Below, piece after piece: positions 9,137 to 18,180 of a stretch of 48,243 nucleotides of DNA. Source of the stretch: Selenomonas sp. oral taxon 126 (GTDB lineage Bacteria > Bacillota > Negativicutes > Selenomonadales > Selenomonadaceae); the NCBI RefSeq assembly GCF_001683335.1, contig NZ_CP016201.1, forward strand, positions 1,775,746 to 1,823,988, read 5' to 3'. Below the pieces are notes generated by a model. That model was not told where the DNA came from. It did not search any database and worked only from the letters and a program-made list of their open reading frames with translations. Made by a program: the position numbers and the translations under genes. Position 1 is the stretch's first letter, and each line of letters opens with the position of its first letter.

Positions 9137-11038
9137 ATGTTTACATTTGCACTCACGCATGCCTATCTGATCCCGCTCTTCCCCGCACTGGCATTTCTCA
9201 TCATCGGACCGTTCACGCGGCAGGAAAAGAATCTCTCCGCAGCAATTGCGATTACGATGATGTCGCTCGCATTTGCGTTCTCCGTCTTTGTCGCGCTTGC
9301 CACCGTGAACTATCAGATCACGATGAACGATCCGTATGTGATGAAGACGCTCTGGGCACAGATCGGCGATGTGAAGCTGACGATGGGCGTGCTCATCGAT
9401 CCGCTGACGGCGATGATGCTCGTCATTGTGACGCTGGTTTCGCTGCTGGTCTATATCTACTCCGTGAGCTATATGGAGCACGACGAGGGGATGGGGCGCT
9501 TCTTCGCGTTCATCTCGCTGTTCTCGGCAGCGATGCTCGGACTCGTCGTCTCGGTCAACTTCCTCCAGCTCTATGTCTTCTGGGAGGGCGTCGGACTCTG
9601 CTCCTACCTCCTCATCGGTTTCTACTATCACAAGGTATCCGCGCGCGAGGCGGCGAAAAAGGCGTTCATCACGACGCGCATCGGCGACTTCGGTATGCTC
9701 GTCGGCATCCTGCTCGTGCAGATGACCTTCGGCACGATGGACTTCATCGAGCTGCGCATGCTCGTGCCGCCGTACGTCCTCGTCGCGGGGACTGGCTTCC
9801 TGACGGTGATCGGACTCCTGCTCTTTATGGGGCCGATCGGAAAGTCGGGTCAGTTCCCGCTGCACGTCTGGCTGCTCGACGCGATGGAAGGCCCCACGCC
9901 GACCTCCGCGCTCATCCATGCGGCGACGATGGTCGCGGCGGGCGTATTCCTCGTCGCGCGTGCGTTCTTCATCTTCAGTGAGTCGCCGTTCGTGATGGAT
10001 TTTATCGCGGGGCTCGGCGCATTCACCGCGCTCTTTGCAGCAATCATCGCCGTGACGCAGCGAAAGTTCAAATCCGTGCTCGCGTACTCGACCATCAGTC
10101 AGCTCGGCTACATGATGCTCGCCGTCGGTGTCGGGGCGTTCTCCGCGTCGATGTTCCACCTCATGACGCATGCCTTCTTCAAGGCGATGCTCTTCCTCTG
10201 TGCCGGTGCCGTCATGCACGCGCTCCACGATGAGACGGACATCACGAAGATGGGCGGCCTGTGGAAAAAGATGCCGCTCACCTTTGCCGCAATGCTCATC
10301 GGCGTCCTCGCCATCTCGGGCATCCCGCCGTTCTCGGGCTTCTTCTCAAAGGACGAGATCCTCGCGGCGGTCATGCACGCGAGCACCCCGCTCTACGTGA
10401 TGGCAACCGTCACGTCCTTCCTCACGGCGTTCTACATGGCGCGCCTCCTCATCGTCGCATTCCTCGGCGAGAGCCGCAGCAAATATGAGGCGCACGAGGT
10501 CGACGCGTTCATGCGCTGGCCGATGATCATGCTCGCACTGCTCACGATTGTGAGCGGCATGTGGGGCTACTTCGGTGACTTTGCCGTCTGGATCAATGCG
10601 GGCGTACCGCATCATGCGCCGATTGACTGGACGGTCGCGGGGACGAGTACCGTGCTCGCGCTCATCGCGTTTGCGACGGCGTACCAGATCTACGGACGGC
10701 ACAGCCTGCGCGCGGCAATGCGCGCGCGGAGCTTCGGCTTCCTCTATCGCGTCATTTACAACAAGTTCTACATTGACGAGCTGTACGGCTATTTCCGCGA
10801 GCGGCTCGTCTACGGCACAGCGCTTGTGCTCCGATGGGTCGATGAGAAGATCTTCGACAACATCATGATCGGCCTCGGTGCGTATGCGCTCGCGACGAGC
10901 GACCTGCTCACGGAGTCCGCGAACGGACAGGCACAGCGGTACGTTGTCGTGTTCTATACGGGCGTTCTGATTCTTCTGTGCTATGCCCTCTACTGGGCGG
11001 TTCAGATCATCGCCTACTGGGGAGGTGCTTTCCGATGA
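9137..11038 (+). CDS. nuoL: NADH-quinone oxidoreductase subunit L (proton pump)
   Basis: A 633-residue antiporter-like subunit of the membrane arm, full length. It shows the family core: YMEHDEGMGRFFAFISLF, FWEGVGLCSYLLIGFYY (the key Glu in helix 5), GKSGQFPLHVWLLDAMEGPT with the conserved Lys, and PTSALIHAATMVAAGVFL. The long C-terminus (about 540-633) contains the amphipathic lateral helix region that spans the membrane arm. The start has a strong ribosome-binding site. The stop overlaps the nuoM start. Confidence 0.96.
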   Translation: MFTFALTHAYLIPLFPALAFLIIGPFTRQEKNLSAAIAITMMSLAFAFSVFVALATVNYQITMNDPYVMKTLWAQIGDVKLTMGVLIDPLTAMMLVIVTLVSLLVYIYSVSYMEHDEGMGRFFAFISLFSAAMLGLVVSVNFLQLYVFWEGVGLCSYLLIGFYYHKVSAREAAKKAFITTRIGDFGMLVGILLVQMTFGTMDFIELRMLVPPYVLVAGTGFLTVIGLLLFMGPIGKSGQFPLHVWLLDAMEGPTPTSALIHAATMVAAGVFLVARAFFIFSESPFVMDFIAGLGAFTALFAAIIAVTQRKFKSVLAYSTISQLGYMMLAVGVGAFSASMFHLMTHAFFKAMLFLCAGAVMHALHDETDITKMGGLWKKMPLTFAAMLIGVLAISGIPPFSGFFSKDEILAAVMHASTPLYVMATVTSFLTAFYMARLLIVAFLGESRSKYEAHEVDAFMRWPMIMLALLTIVSGMWGYFGDFAVWINAGVPHHAPIDWTVAGTSTVLALIAFATAYQIYGRHSLRAAMRARSFGFLYRVIYNKFYIDELYGYFRERLVYGTALVLRWVDEKIFDNIMIGLGAYALATSDLLTESANGQAQRYVVVFYTGVLILLCYALYWAVQIIAYWGGAFR

Positions 11039-12567
11039 TGACGTTTCCGATTCTCTCGGTTATCCTCCTGACCCCGCTTGTGGCGGCGCTCATCATTGCA
11101 CTGCTGCCGGGGCGGCTGCACGACACCATTCGTCAGCTCTCGGCGCTCGCGATGATGGTCGCGACCATCCTCACGCTCTTTGTCTACGCGGACTATGATA
11201 TGGCGCGCGGCGGGATGCAGTACACGGAGTATATCCCGTGGATCACGGATCTCGGCGTCGCTTACTCTCTGGGCGTTGACGGAATCTCGCTGCCCATGCT
11301 GCTCCTATCGAGTGTCGTGGGACTTGCCGCAATCTACAGCTCGTGGAATATAGAGAAGCGTGTGAAGGAGTATTTTGTGCTCCTCCTCATCGTCATTGCG
11401 GGCGTGTCGGGGGCATTCCTCGTGCGTGACCTCTTCTTCTTCCTCGTACTCTGTGAGATGGTCGTCATTCCAGCGTACCTGATGGTGCTCATCTGGGGCT
11501 CGTCGGAGCGCGTGAGCAAAGAGCACGCGGCGATGAAGATGACGATCTTCCTCCTTGTCGGCTCGGCATTCATGCTGCTCGGTGTGCTCCTCCTGTATGT
11601 GAGCGCGTACGAGTCGGGGATGCGCACGTTCGATTTCGAGGCACTTGCTGCTGCCGCACTCATGGGACATATCTCGTGGGAGGTGCAGATCACGGCATTC
11701 TTCCTCCTGCTCGTCGGCTTCGGCTCGCATCTCTCAATGTTCCCGTTTCACATCTGGTCACCCGATGGCTATGCAGGCGCCCCGACGGCAATCTCGATGA
11801 TCAACGCGGGCGTGCTGAAAAAGATCGGGGGCTACGCGCTCATCCGTATCGGCTTCTTTATCCTGCCGCTCGGTGCAAAGTTCTGGGCACCCGTGATCGC
11901 CGTGCTTGCGATGATCAACGTCATCTATGCGTCCTACATTGCACTCGCGCAGCGCGACATCAAGTATATGATTGCGTATTCATCGGTTTCCCACATGGGC
12001 TACGTCCTGCTCGGCTTTGCGGCGCTGAACGTCGTGAGTGTGAGCGGTGCGGTTGCCTACATGGTGGCGCACGGCATTATGCTCGCGCTCTTCTTCTCGC
12101 AGGTCGGCTATGTCTATGAGAAGACGGAGCTGCGCAGCGTCGGCGACCTCTGGGGACTGGCACATCATATGCCGCACATCACGGTCGGCTTTATGCTCGC
12201 GGGGCTCTGCTCGCTCGGGCTGCCGGGGCTGATCGGCTTTATCCCGGAGTTCACGATCTTCGTCGGCATCATCGAGGTCTATCCCGTGATTGCCGTGATT
12301 GCCGTCTCGGGCATCATCTTCACGGCATTCTATGTCCTGCGCATGCTCGCACGCGTGCTCTTCGGGCCGCGTGTGGAACGCTTTGCGAAATTCCCCGATG
12401 AGCGCAGGATCGACATCGTGCCGCTTGTCGTGCTCGGTGTGTTCCTCGTTGGATTCGGTGTGTTCCCTGGACTGCTCATGAATGTCGTGGATACGGGGGT
12501 TGCCCCGCTCGCGCCGCTCTTTGAACTGATTCAGGATGCGCCGACAATCTTAGGAGGTGGGCACTGA
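11035..12567 (+). CDS. nuoM: NADH-quinone oxidoreductase subunit M (proton pump)
   Basis: A 510-residue MrpD-like proton-pumping subunit with about 14 hydrophobic segments. Conserved pieces are LFFFLVLCEMVVIPAYLMV with the helix-5 Glu, FGSHLSMFPFHIWSPDGYAG, PTAISMINAGVLKKIGGYA and MIAYSSVSHMGYVLLG. The start at 11035 overlaps the nuoL stop (ATGA) and has GGAGG 9 nt upstream; the in-frame start further upstream lies within nuoL and adds non-family residues. In the helix-7 position the usual Lys is replaced by His or Ser context (GSHLSMF), as in many NuoM-type sequences, so activity is expected. The gene ends one base into nuoN. Confidence 0.95.
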   Translation: MMTFPILSVILLTPLVAALIIALLPGRLHDTIRQLSALAMMVATILTLFVYADYDMARGGMQYTEYIPWITDLGVAYSLGVDGISLPMLLLSSVVGLAAIYSSWNIEKRVKEYFVLLLIVIAGVSGAFLVRDLFFFLVLCEMVVIPAYLMVLIWGSSERVSKEHAAMKMTIFLLVGSAFMLLGVLLLYVSAYESGMRTFDFEALAAAALMGHISWEVQITAFFLLLVGFGSHLSMFPFHIWSPDGYAGAPTAISMINAGVLKKIGGYALIRIGFFILPLGAKFWAPVIAVLAMINVIYASYIALAQRDIKYMIAYSSVSHMGYVLLGFAALNVVSVSGAVAYMVAHGIMLALFFSQVGYVYEKTELRSVGDLWGLAHHMPHITVGFMLAGLCSLGLPGLIGFIPEFTIFVGIIEVYPVIAVIAVSGIIFTAFYVLRMLARVLFGPRVERFAKFPDERRIDIVPLVVLGVFLVGFGVFPGLLMNVVDTGVAPLAPLFELIQDAPTILGGGH

Positions 12568-14021
12568 TGCTGCAAGCGATGAATTTTACCGCGATCTCCG
12601 TGGAGATCGGAATCGCCGCACTGATGGCGGTGGTGCTCGTTACCGATCTCGTCCTCAAAAAGGACGCGCCGCGCTGCCCCGTGGTCTGGCTGACCGTTGC
12701 AGGGCTTCTCGGTGTGCTCGCGCTTGCCGTGGGCATGTACCCGCCCGATGGCGGTGCGACCGCATTCTATGCAGGTCTTTACATCGTGGACGGCTACTCC
12801 GTATTCTTCAAGATCCTCTTCATCATCGGGATTCTCTCGACTGTCATCTTTGCGGCGGACTACGTGGAGCAGACGCTTCGCCACAAGGGCGAGTTCTATC
12901 TGCTCCTGCTCTCGGCGCTGCTCGGCATGTGCGTCCTCGCCTCGGCGAACGACCTGATGACGGCGTTCGTCGGGCTGGAACTCATGACGATTTCGTTCTA
13001 CGCGCTCGTCGCCATCCGTACGGATTCACCATTTTCGGCGGAGGCGGGCATCAAGTACCTCGTCTTTGGCTCCGGCTCGACAGCGGTGCTGCTCTACGGC
13101 ATGAGTCTCGTCTACGGCATGACGGGGACGATGGTGTTTCAGGAGATTGCACAGGGGCTTGGGCTGGTCTTTTCACTCGGGCTGATCGGCGTGGTCTTTA
13201 TCCTTGCCGGTTTCTTCTTCAAACTCTCGATCATCCCGTTCCATCTCTGGGCGCCGGATGTATATGAAGGCGCACCCGCACCAGTGACGGCACTTCTTGC
13301 CATGTGCTCGAAGGCGGCGGGCATTGCGATCCTGCTGCGCGTCCTCTTCGTCGCATTTCCCGCACTCTCGGCGTACTGGGCGCATCTGCTCGCGATTTTC
13401 GCGGCGGTCTCGATGGTCGGCGGCAACCTCATGGCGTTCCGCCAGACGAATATCAAGCGCATGCTTGCCTACTCGTCGATTGCACAGGCAGGCTACATGA
13501 TGACCGCGATGGTCGCGACGAACGCGGCGGGCATCAAGGCGGTGCTCTTCTATACGATGGTCTACGTCTTTGCAAATGTCGGCGCGTTTGTCACAGTATC
13601 CTACCTTGAGACGAAACGCGGCGGCGCGGACTTTAGGAGTGTGCGCGGACTTGCGAAGGACTCCCTGCTGCCGGCGGGCATCCTGATGGTCGCACTCCTC
13701 ACGATGGCGGGCATCCCCCCGACGGCGGGCTTCGTCGGGAAGATCTACATCTTCTCGGCAGCGATTGATGCGGGCTATCTCTGGCTCGCGGGTGTCGGCT
13801 TCGTCATGTCGATGATGTCCGTCTACTACTACCTGCTCGTCATCAAGGAGATGTTCCGCGATGTCGAGGAGGGGGAGAAGGTCGCAGAGGAGCATCTGCG
13901 GTTGCCGCTTCCCGCGAGTGCGATGGGCGTCGTCGCCGTCGCCTTCTCGCTCATCATCGGCGTCTGGGCAGAGCCTCTCTCGATCTTCAGCAACATTGCG
14001 GTCTATACGTTTATGAGATAA
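12567..14021 (+). CDS. nuoN: NADH-quinone oxidoreductase subunit N (proton pump)
   Basis: A 484-residue membrane subunit closing the nuo operon. Diagnostic segments are FVGLELMTISFYALVAI with the helix-5 Glu, GFFFKLSIIPFHLWAPDVYE with the pump Lys, and NIKRMLAYSSIAQAGYMM. Its ATG shares a base with the nuoM stop and has AGGAGG upstream. No nuoE, nuoF or nuoG follows; instead the TAA stop lies in the TAAA that flanks a mobile-element-like repeat (14023-14184), and a transcription terminator follows at 14200-14240. So the operon truly ends here. Confidence 0.96.
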   Translation: MLQAMNFTAISVEIGIAALMAVVLVTDLVLKKDAPRCPVVWLTVAGLLGVLALAVGMYPPDGGATAFYAGLYIVDGYSVFFKILFIIGILSTVIFAADYVEQTLRHKGEFYLLLLSALLGMCVLASANDLMTAFVGLELMTISFYALVAIRTDSPFSAEAGIKYLVFGSGSTAVLLYGMSLVYGMTGTMVFQEIAQGLGLVFSLGLIGVVFILAGFFFKLSIIPFHLWAPDVYEGAPAPVTALLAMCSKAAGIAILLRVLFVAFPALSAYWAHLLAIFAAVSMVGGNLMAFRQTNIKRMLAYSSIAQAGYMMTAMVATNAAGIKAVLFYTMVYVFANVGAFVTVSYLETKRGGADFRSVRGLAKDSLLPAGILMVALLTMAGIPPTAGFVGKIYIFSAAIDAGYLWLAGVGFVMSMMSVYYYLLVIKEMFRDVEEGEKVAEEHLRLPLPASAMGVVAVAFSLIIGVWAEPLSIFSNIAVYTFMR

Positions 14022-14022
14022 A

Positions 14023-14184
14023 GGAATCGCTGATAAAATGCAGTCTGTCAGGTTGGTGGAGAATTTTTGTCCTGCCAAGGAAACAAACCGGACGCATAGC
14101 CGCCCGCTATGTGGAGGATTTGTTGACACAGGCAGGGCGAAAAGGATGCGCCAAGATGGCAGTGCTGAATTTATCAGTGCTTCC
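14023..14184 (+). repeat. MITE-like element, copy A (162 bp)
   Basis: Starts GGAATCGCTGATAAA and ends TTTATCAGTGCTTCC, imperfect terminal inverted repeats. Both flanks are TAAA (14019-14022 and 14185-14188), a probable target duplication; the left one supplies the nuoN stop codon. The interior aligns along its whole length with copies at 20350-20509 and 36824-36982. An internal hairpin has arms CATAGC (14095-14100) and GCTATG (14106-14111). It codes for no protein. Confidence 0.85.
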
Positions 14185-14199
14185 TAAAGCAATTGAAAC

Positions 14200-14240
14200 G
14201 GGGCTGCTGCACGAAAAGAATGTGCAGCAGCCCCATTTTT
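14200..14240. terminator. Rho-independent terminator after nuoN
   Basis: Perfect 13-bp stem GGGGCTGCTGCAC / GTGCAGCAGCCCC around a 9-nt loop, followed by ATTTTT. It ends the nuo transcript and, because it lies between convergent genes, may also serve the TonB receptor gene from the other side. The same stem is used after ileS at 36718-36763. Confidence 0.88.
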
Positions 14241-14260
14241 AATTGCTTTACTGTGTCTGT

Positions 14261-16228
14261 TTAGAAGGTCATGCGTACGCCGCCGCGCCAGATGCGGCCG
14301 TCGTAGGCAAGTGCGTCGCTCTCCTTGTCGAAGATGTTGTCGACGCCGAGGTAGGCGCTGAACTGCTCGTTGAACTTCTTGGTGACAACGAAGTTCGTGA
14401 GTGCGAGAGCCGCGTCCTTATAAACGGTGCGCCTGCCGACCTGCTCCGCATAGCGATAGCCGGCGGTCCAGTCCTGCCAGAGCGTCGCGTTCCAACCGTG
14501 CCGCTGGTCATCGTAGCTGAGCTGGAGGCTTGCCTTGTGGCGGGCGCGTCCCGTCAGGCGCGTGTTGGTCTTATCGTCCTGCGCGTCGAGGTAGGTATAG
14601 AGTCCACGCAGGGCGAAACCACTGCCGAGATCCTGCTTTGCCTCAAGCTCGACGCCCTGAATCGTGGCGCTGTCGATGTTCTGATAGGTACCGGTTGAGA
14701 GGATAGCAGGCGGCGGGGGACCGGGGATGACGGTATTGACTACGTTGACGTTGATCAAGTCTTCCACCTTGTTGTGGAAGTACGTGAGCTTACCGAAGGT
14801 CTTGCCACGCTCGCCCTCGATTCCAAGGTCGAAGTTCAGCGCCTTTTCGGGCTTCAAATCGGGATTTCCAACAATATGGACATTTATTTTTCGAGCCGGT
14901 GTATGCCGCCAGTCAAAGTAGAGTTCGCTCGCGGTTGGGGCACGGTAGGCACTGCCGACGTTCGCTTTGAAGCGTAGCCCCTTGTTTATTTTGTAGGTTG
15001 TGCCGAGCTTTCCCGTCACCTCGCTGCCGAATACGTCGCTGTGATCCCAGCGCACAGACGGGATGATCGTCCAGCGCGGGCTGGCGAGCCACTCATCCTG
15101 CACATAAAGTGCGGCAAAATCCATCGAGCTGTCGCCGAGCTGATTGGTCACACCCTCAAGCGTTGTTGTCATGGAGCCTTTGATGCGTGTACTTTCATAG
15201 TCCTCCTTGCGGTATTCGCCGCCGACGGTCATCAGGTGGTTTGGAGCGAGCTGTATGGAACGCCTGCCGTCAAAGATCAGCGAATTGTACGTCATATCGT
15301 CAAAGCTGCTGAGTGCGCTGTCGGCACGTTTTCTTGTCCGCTGGTTTTTGTCGAAATAGGTATAGTATACCTGCATCTCATAGTCGCCGCGGTTGTCGCG
15401 TCCCGAATACTTTGCGCCCGTCGTGATGCGGTCATGGTCGTAGGTTGTTTTCTGCGTGGCAGAGTCCTTCATATCGAGGTCTTCCTTCAGATAATCAAAG
15501 AAGACATCGAGATGTTTGTCCTTTGTTATCTCCATACGGCCGTCGATGTTGAAGAAATACTTCTTACCGTACATATTGCTGATGCTGTCCGTGCCGCGCT
15601 CCCGCACGCCTATGTGCTTGAAGCTTGTGCTGAATGCCCATTTGCCCACCTTGCCGGAGTCGAGGCGGAGGCCTTGATCGTTCTGGCGCGTTGTCCAGTC
15701 GAGCGTAACAGAGGTCTGCGCCTCGGCGGGGCGCTTCCGAATGACGTTGATGACGCCGCCGAGCGCTTCTGAGCCATAGAGGGAGCTGACCGCGCCGCGC
15801 ACGATCTCGATCCGTTCCACGTCGTCCATGTTGACGCGCTGCAGCTCATAGTAGTTCATCGTCTCACTCGTGTTCTCCGTACGGACACGGCGCCCGTCGA
15901 TGAGGATGAGCGTCTGGTTCGTGTTCATGCCGCGGAGGGCGGAGCGATTGCCGACCATTGCGTTTTCCTGTATGTCGATGCCGAGCGCGAGCTTCAGTGC
16001 CTGTGCGAGGCTCTCTGCACCCATTTTGTCAATGTCTGCGCGTGTGATGACCTCGACGGCGCTCGGGGTCTCCTTGACCTCCTGCTCTGTGCGGGACGCT
16101 GTGACAATGACTTTATCTGTAACGACAGATGTTCCACCATCGCGAGCGGCTGCGCAGGCGGGCACGGTTACTGTACTCAGTACGGCTGCGGTCAGAAGAA
16201 TGCTCTTCCGTGTGTGCTTGTGTGACAT
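14261..16228 (-). CDS. TonB-dependent outer-membrane receptor
   Basis: A 655-residue beta-barrel receptor. Residues 1-27 form a signal peptide (basic MSHKHTRK, hydrophobic core, cleavage after ACA or AAA). A TonB-box-like DKVIVTASR follows, then a plug domain (TPSAVEVITRADIDKMGAE to LYGSEALGGVINVIRK) and a 22-strand type barrel ending in the C-terminal Phe (GVRMTF) needed for outer-membrane assembly. It imports a chelate such as a ferric siderophore, haem or cobalamin using TonB energy; which one is not readable. The start at 16228 is chosen because AGGAG lies 8 nt upstream; six codons further upstream lack one. It is last in a minus-strand uptake locus behind the ABC transporter genes, separated from them by 134 bp. 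Its presence shows an outer membrane. Confidence 0.92.
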   Translation of the reverse strand: MSHKHTRKSILLTAAVLSTVTVPACAAARDGGTSVVTDKVIVTASRTEQEVKETPSAVEVITRADIDKMGAESLAQALKLALGIDIQENAMVGNRSALRGMNTNQTLILIDGRRVRTENTSETMNYYELQRVNMDDVERIEIVRGAVSSLYGSEALGGVINVIRKRPAEAQTSVTLDWTTRQNDQGLRLDSGKVGKWAFSTSFKHIGVRERGTDSISNMYGKKYFFNIDGRMEITKDKHLDVFFDYLKEDLDMKDSATQKTTYDHDRITTGAKYSGRDNRGDYEMQVYYTYFDKNQRTRKRADSALSSFDDMTYNSLIFDGRRSIQLAPNHLMTVGGEYRKEDYESTRIKGSMTTTLEGVTNQLGDSSMDFAALYVQDEWLASPRWTIIPSVRWDHSDVFGSEVTGKLGTTYKINKGLRFKANVGSAYRAPTASELYFDWRHTPARKINVHIVGNPDLKPEKALNFDLGIEGERGKTFGKLTYFHNKVEDLINVNVVNTVIPGPPPPAILSTGTYQNIDSATIQGVELEAKQDLGSGFALRGLYTYLDAQDDKTNTRLTGRARHKASLQLSYDDQRHGWNATLWQDWTAGYRYAEQVGRRTVYKDAALALTNFVVTKKFNEQFSAYLGVDNIFDKESDALAYDGRIWRGGVRMTF

Positions 16229-16264
16229 TGTTCTATCTCCTATCACTATATATCAAACATGGCG

Positions 16265-16298
16265 TGTGCAAAAACTTCACGTGCGAAATTTTTGCACA
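16265..16298. repeat. 10-bp inverted repeat upstream of the TonB receptor gene
   Basis: TGTGCAAAAA (16265-16274) and TTTTTGCACA (16289-16298), perfect arms around 14 nt. It lies 37-70 bp before the receptor start codon, where a -35 region could be, and no T-run follows the stem on either strand beyond the arm itself. It may be an operator or an RNA hairpin in the operon leader; function unknown. Confidence 0.5.
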
Positions 16299-16362
16299 TC
16301 GCCGCTGCCGCCTCGTTTTGCTCTCCTGAAAGCACGTCTTTTTCCTTTGTCAATCACTCCCT

Positions 16363-17313
16363 TCACTGCGGCGTTGGATACATGATATCCGCGATCGTCT
16401 GGAGTGCATCCGCGGCGCGGACGCCGGGATTCACGGCGAAGAGTTCGTACGGGAGTACATAGACACGCCCGTTCTTTACAGCGTCGACATCTGCCCATGC
16501 CTCGCTCTCCTGCAGGTCGCGGCGCATCTTGGGTTCGAGCGTCTCTGCGGGACCGTGCACGATGATGAAGATCACGGCGGGATTCTCGCGCGCGACGAAC
16601 TCCATGGAGAGCGGCAGATAACCGCCGTCCCCCTCTGCCCGGTCGGCAATATTGCCGCCGCCGAGCATGTCGATCAGACCGCCGGTAAAGCATTTCGATG
16701 TGCCCATGTTAAAGCTGTCGGGCGAACCAAAGACGAGGAGATTCTTTGGCGGTGTGCGACCCTCCGCGCGCGTCTTTACAGCATCGAGTTTCTCCTGAAT
16801 CACTGCTGCCTGTGTACGCGCGTCCTCTTCATGTCCTGTGAGTTTTCCATAGAAATCAAGTGTGGAGAGCAGGGAAGGGACGTCGTCGAGCGCCTGTATG
16901 TAGAGCGGTACGCCGGCATTGCCGAGTGTCTCCACAAGCCCCGTATGGAAGGGGACGTTCGTGCCGATGACGAGATCGGGCTGCAGCGCGAGGATCTTCT
17001 CAATGTCGGGCTGGTGTATGATGCCGACCTCCTCTGCGGCTGCCGTCTTTTCCTTGACCGTCTCCGAGAGCGTCTGCGACGTCGGCTTTCCAACGATGTT
17101 GTCGGCGCCGCCCGCTGCGACGTAGAGGTCGAGGTTCGACGGGTTGAGGATGACAACGCGCTGCGGATGTGACGGAAGTGTGACCGTGCGTCCCGTGCTG
17201 TCCGTCACCGTGCGTTCCTTTGGCTCCGGCGGTGCCTGTGCCGAAGGCCAAAGGAGAAAGATGGCAGCTGCCGCGAGGCAGAGAAATGCTGCAATGATAC
17301 CGATTTTTCGCAT
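16363..17313 (-). CDS. ABC transporter periplasmic chelate-binding protein (FecB/BtuF family)
   Basis: A 316-residue substrate-binding protein with an N-terminal signal segment (residues 1-25, MRKIGIIAAFLCLAAAAIF) and the usual start of the mature domain RTVTDSTGRTVTLPSHPQRV. QPDIEKILALQPDLVIG is typical of the class III binding-protein fold for siderophores, haem and cobalamin. No convincing lipobox is seen, so it may be periplasmic or anchored by an uncleaved helix. The start at 17313 has GGAGG 5 nt upstream; a longer frame from 17370 overlaps the ATPase gene. It follows the permease and ATPase genes and should receive its ligand from the TonB receptor downstream. Confidence 0.9.
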   Translation of the reverse strand: MRKIGIIAAFLCLAAAAIFLLWPSAQAPPEPKERTVTDSTGRTVTLPSHPQRVVILNPSNLDLYVAAGGADNIVGKPTSQTLSETVKEKTAAAEEVGIIHQPDIEKILALQPDLVIGTNVPFHTGLVETLGNAGVPLYIQALDDVPSLLSTLDFYGKLTGHEEDARTQAAVIQEKLDAVKTRAEGRTPPKNLLVFGSPDSFNMGTSKCFTGGLIDMLGGGNIADRAEGDGGYLPLSMEFVARENPAVIFIIVHGPAETLEPKMRRDLQESEAWADVDAVKNGRVYVLPYELFAVNPGVRAADALQTIADIMYPTPQ

Positions 17314-17366
17314 AAACACCTCCGAAAGTGATAACTTTCTAAAGTAATTCTCTGAGATTTCGGCGC

Positions 17367-18176
17367 TCAATGTTCGTGTGCTCTCCGGGCAACGCGCTCC
17401 GGGAGGCAGAGTTTCGTGTGCCGCCCAGCGATCTCAACATCGCTGACGCGGCTCTCGACACCGTAGAGATCACGCACAAGTTCGCGCGTGAAGACGTCGT
17501 TTGGGGATCCGTCCGCGATGATCTTGCCCGCATGAACGGCAATGAGACGTTCACCATAGCGCACGGCTTGGTTGAGGTCGTGCAGAACCATAATGACGGT
17601 GAGACCGAGTGTTTCGTGGAGATTTTCCACAAGCTCCATGAGCGCAAGCTGATGGCGGATGTCGAGATACGTAGTTGGCTCGTCGAGGAGGAGCGCCTCC
17701 GGCTGCTGTGCAAGTGCCATCGCAAGACGCGCACGCTGACGTTCGCCGCCGGAGAGCGCGCGGATTGGGCGCATGGCGAGGGGCTCCATGCCTGTTCGTG
17801 CCAATGCCTCACGACATATTTCCTCGTCCTCTTTGGAGAACATGTCCCAGAATTTTCGATGCGGCAGGCGTCCCATGCGAACGAGGTCGAGTACTGTAAT
17901 ATCGCCGGGCGGTTCTGCACTCTGGGGCAGGAAGGCGATCTTCTGTGCAATATCCCGTTCGCTTTTTCTCCATATATCTGTTCCCAGGAACTCAATTGTC
18001 CCGCTGTGCGGCTTGAGGAGGCGGGCAAGCGCCTTTAGAAGTGTCGACTTGCCTGAGCCGTTGGGGCCGATGATTGCAGCGATCTCCGCGCGGTGTATGG
18101 AGACATCGACCGCATGTATGATCTCCGTGCTCCCGTAGCTGAGCGAAAGAGCGTGTGCCCGCAGCAGTTCTTCCAT
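17367..18176 (-). CDS. ABC transporter ATP-binding protein (iron-chelate/cobalamin type)
   Basis: A 269-residue ATPase. Walker A GPNGSGKST (about 38-46), Q-loop in FLPQSAEPP, signature ALSGGERQRARLAMALAQ and Walker B ALLLDEPTTYLD followed by the switch His in VLHDLNQA are all intact. Similar to FecE, FhuC and BtuD, which power import of metal chelates through a FecCD-type permease. It starts 4 nt after the permease stop, so the two are translated together, and ends 53 nt before the binding-protein start. Confidence 0.92.
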   Translation of the reverse strand: MEELLRAHALSLSYGSTEIIHAVDVSIHRAEIAAIIGPNGSGKSTLLKALARLLKPHSGTIEFLGTDIWRKSERDIAQKIAFLPQSAEPPGDITVLDLVRMGRLPHRKFWDMFSKEDEEICREALARTGMEPLAMRPIRALSGGERQRARLAMALAQQPEALLLDEPTTYLDIRHQLALMELVENLHETLGLTVIMVLHDLNQAVRYGERLIAVHAGKIIADGSPNDVFTRELVRDLYGVESRVSDVEIAGRHTKLCLPERVARRAHEH

Positions 18177-18180
18177 AACG

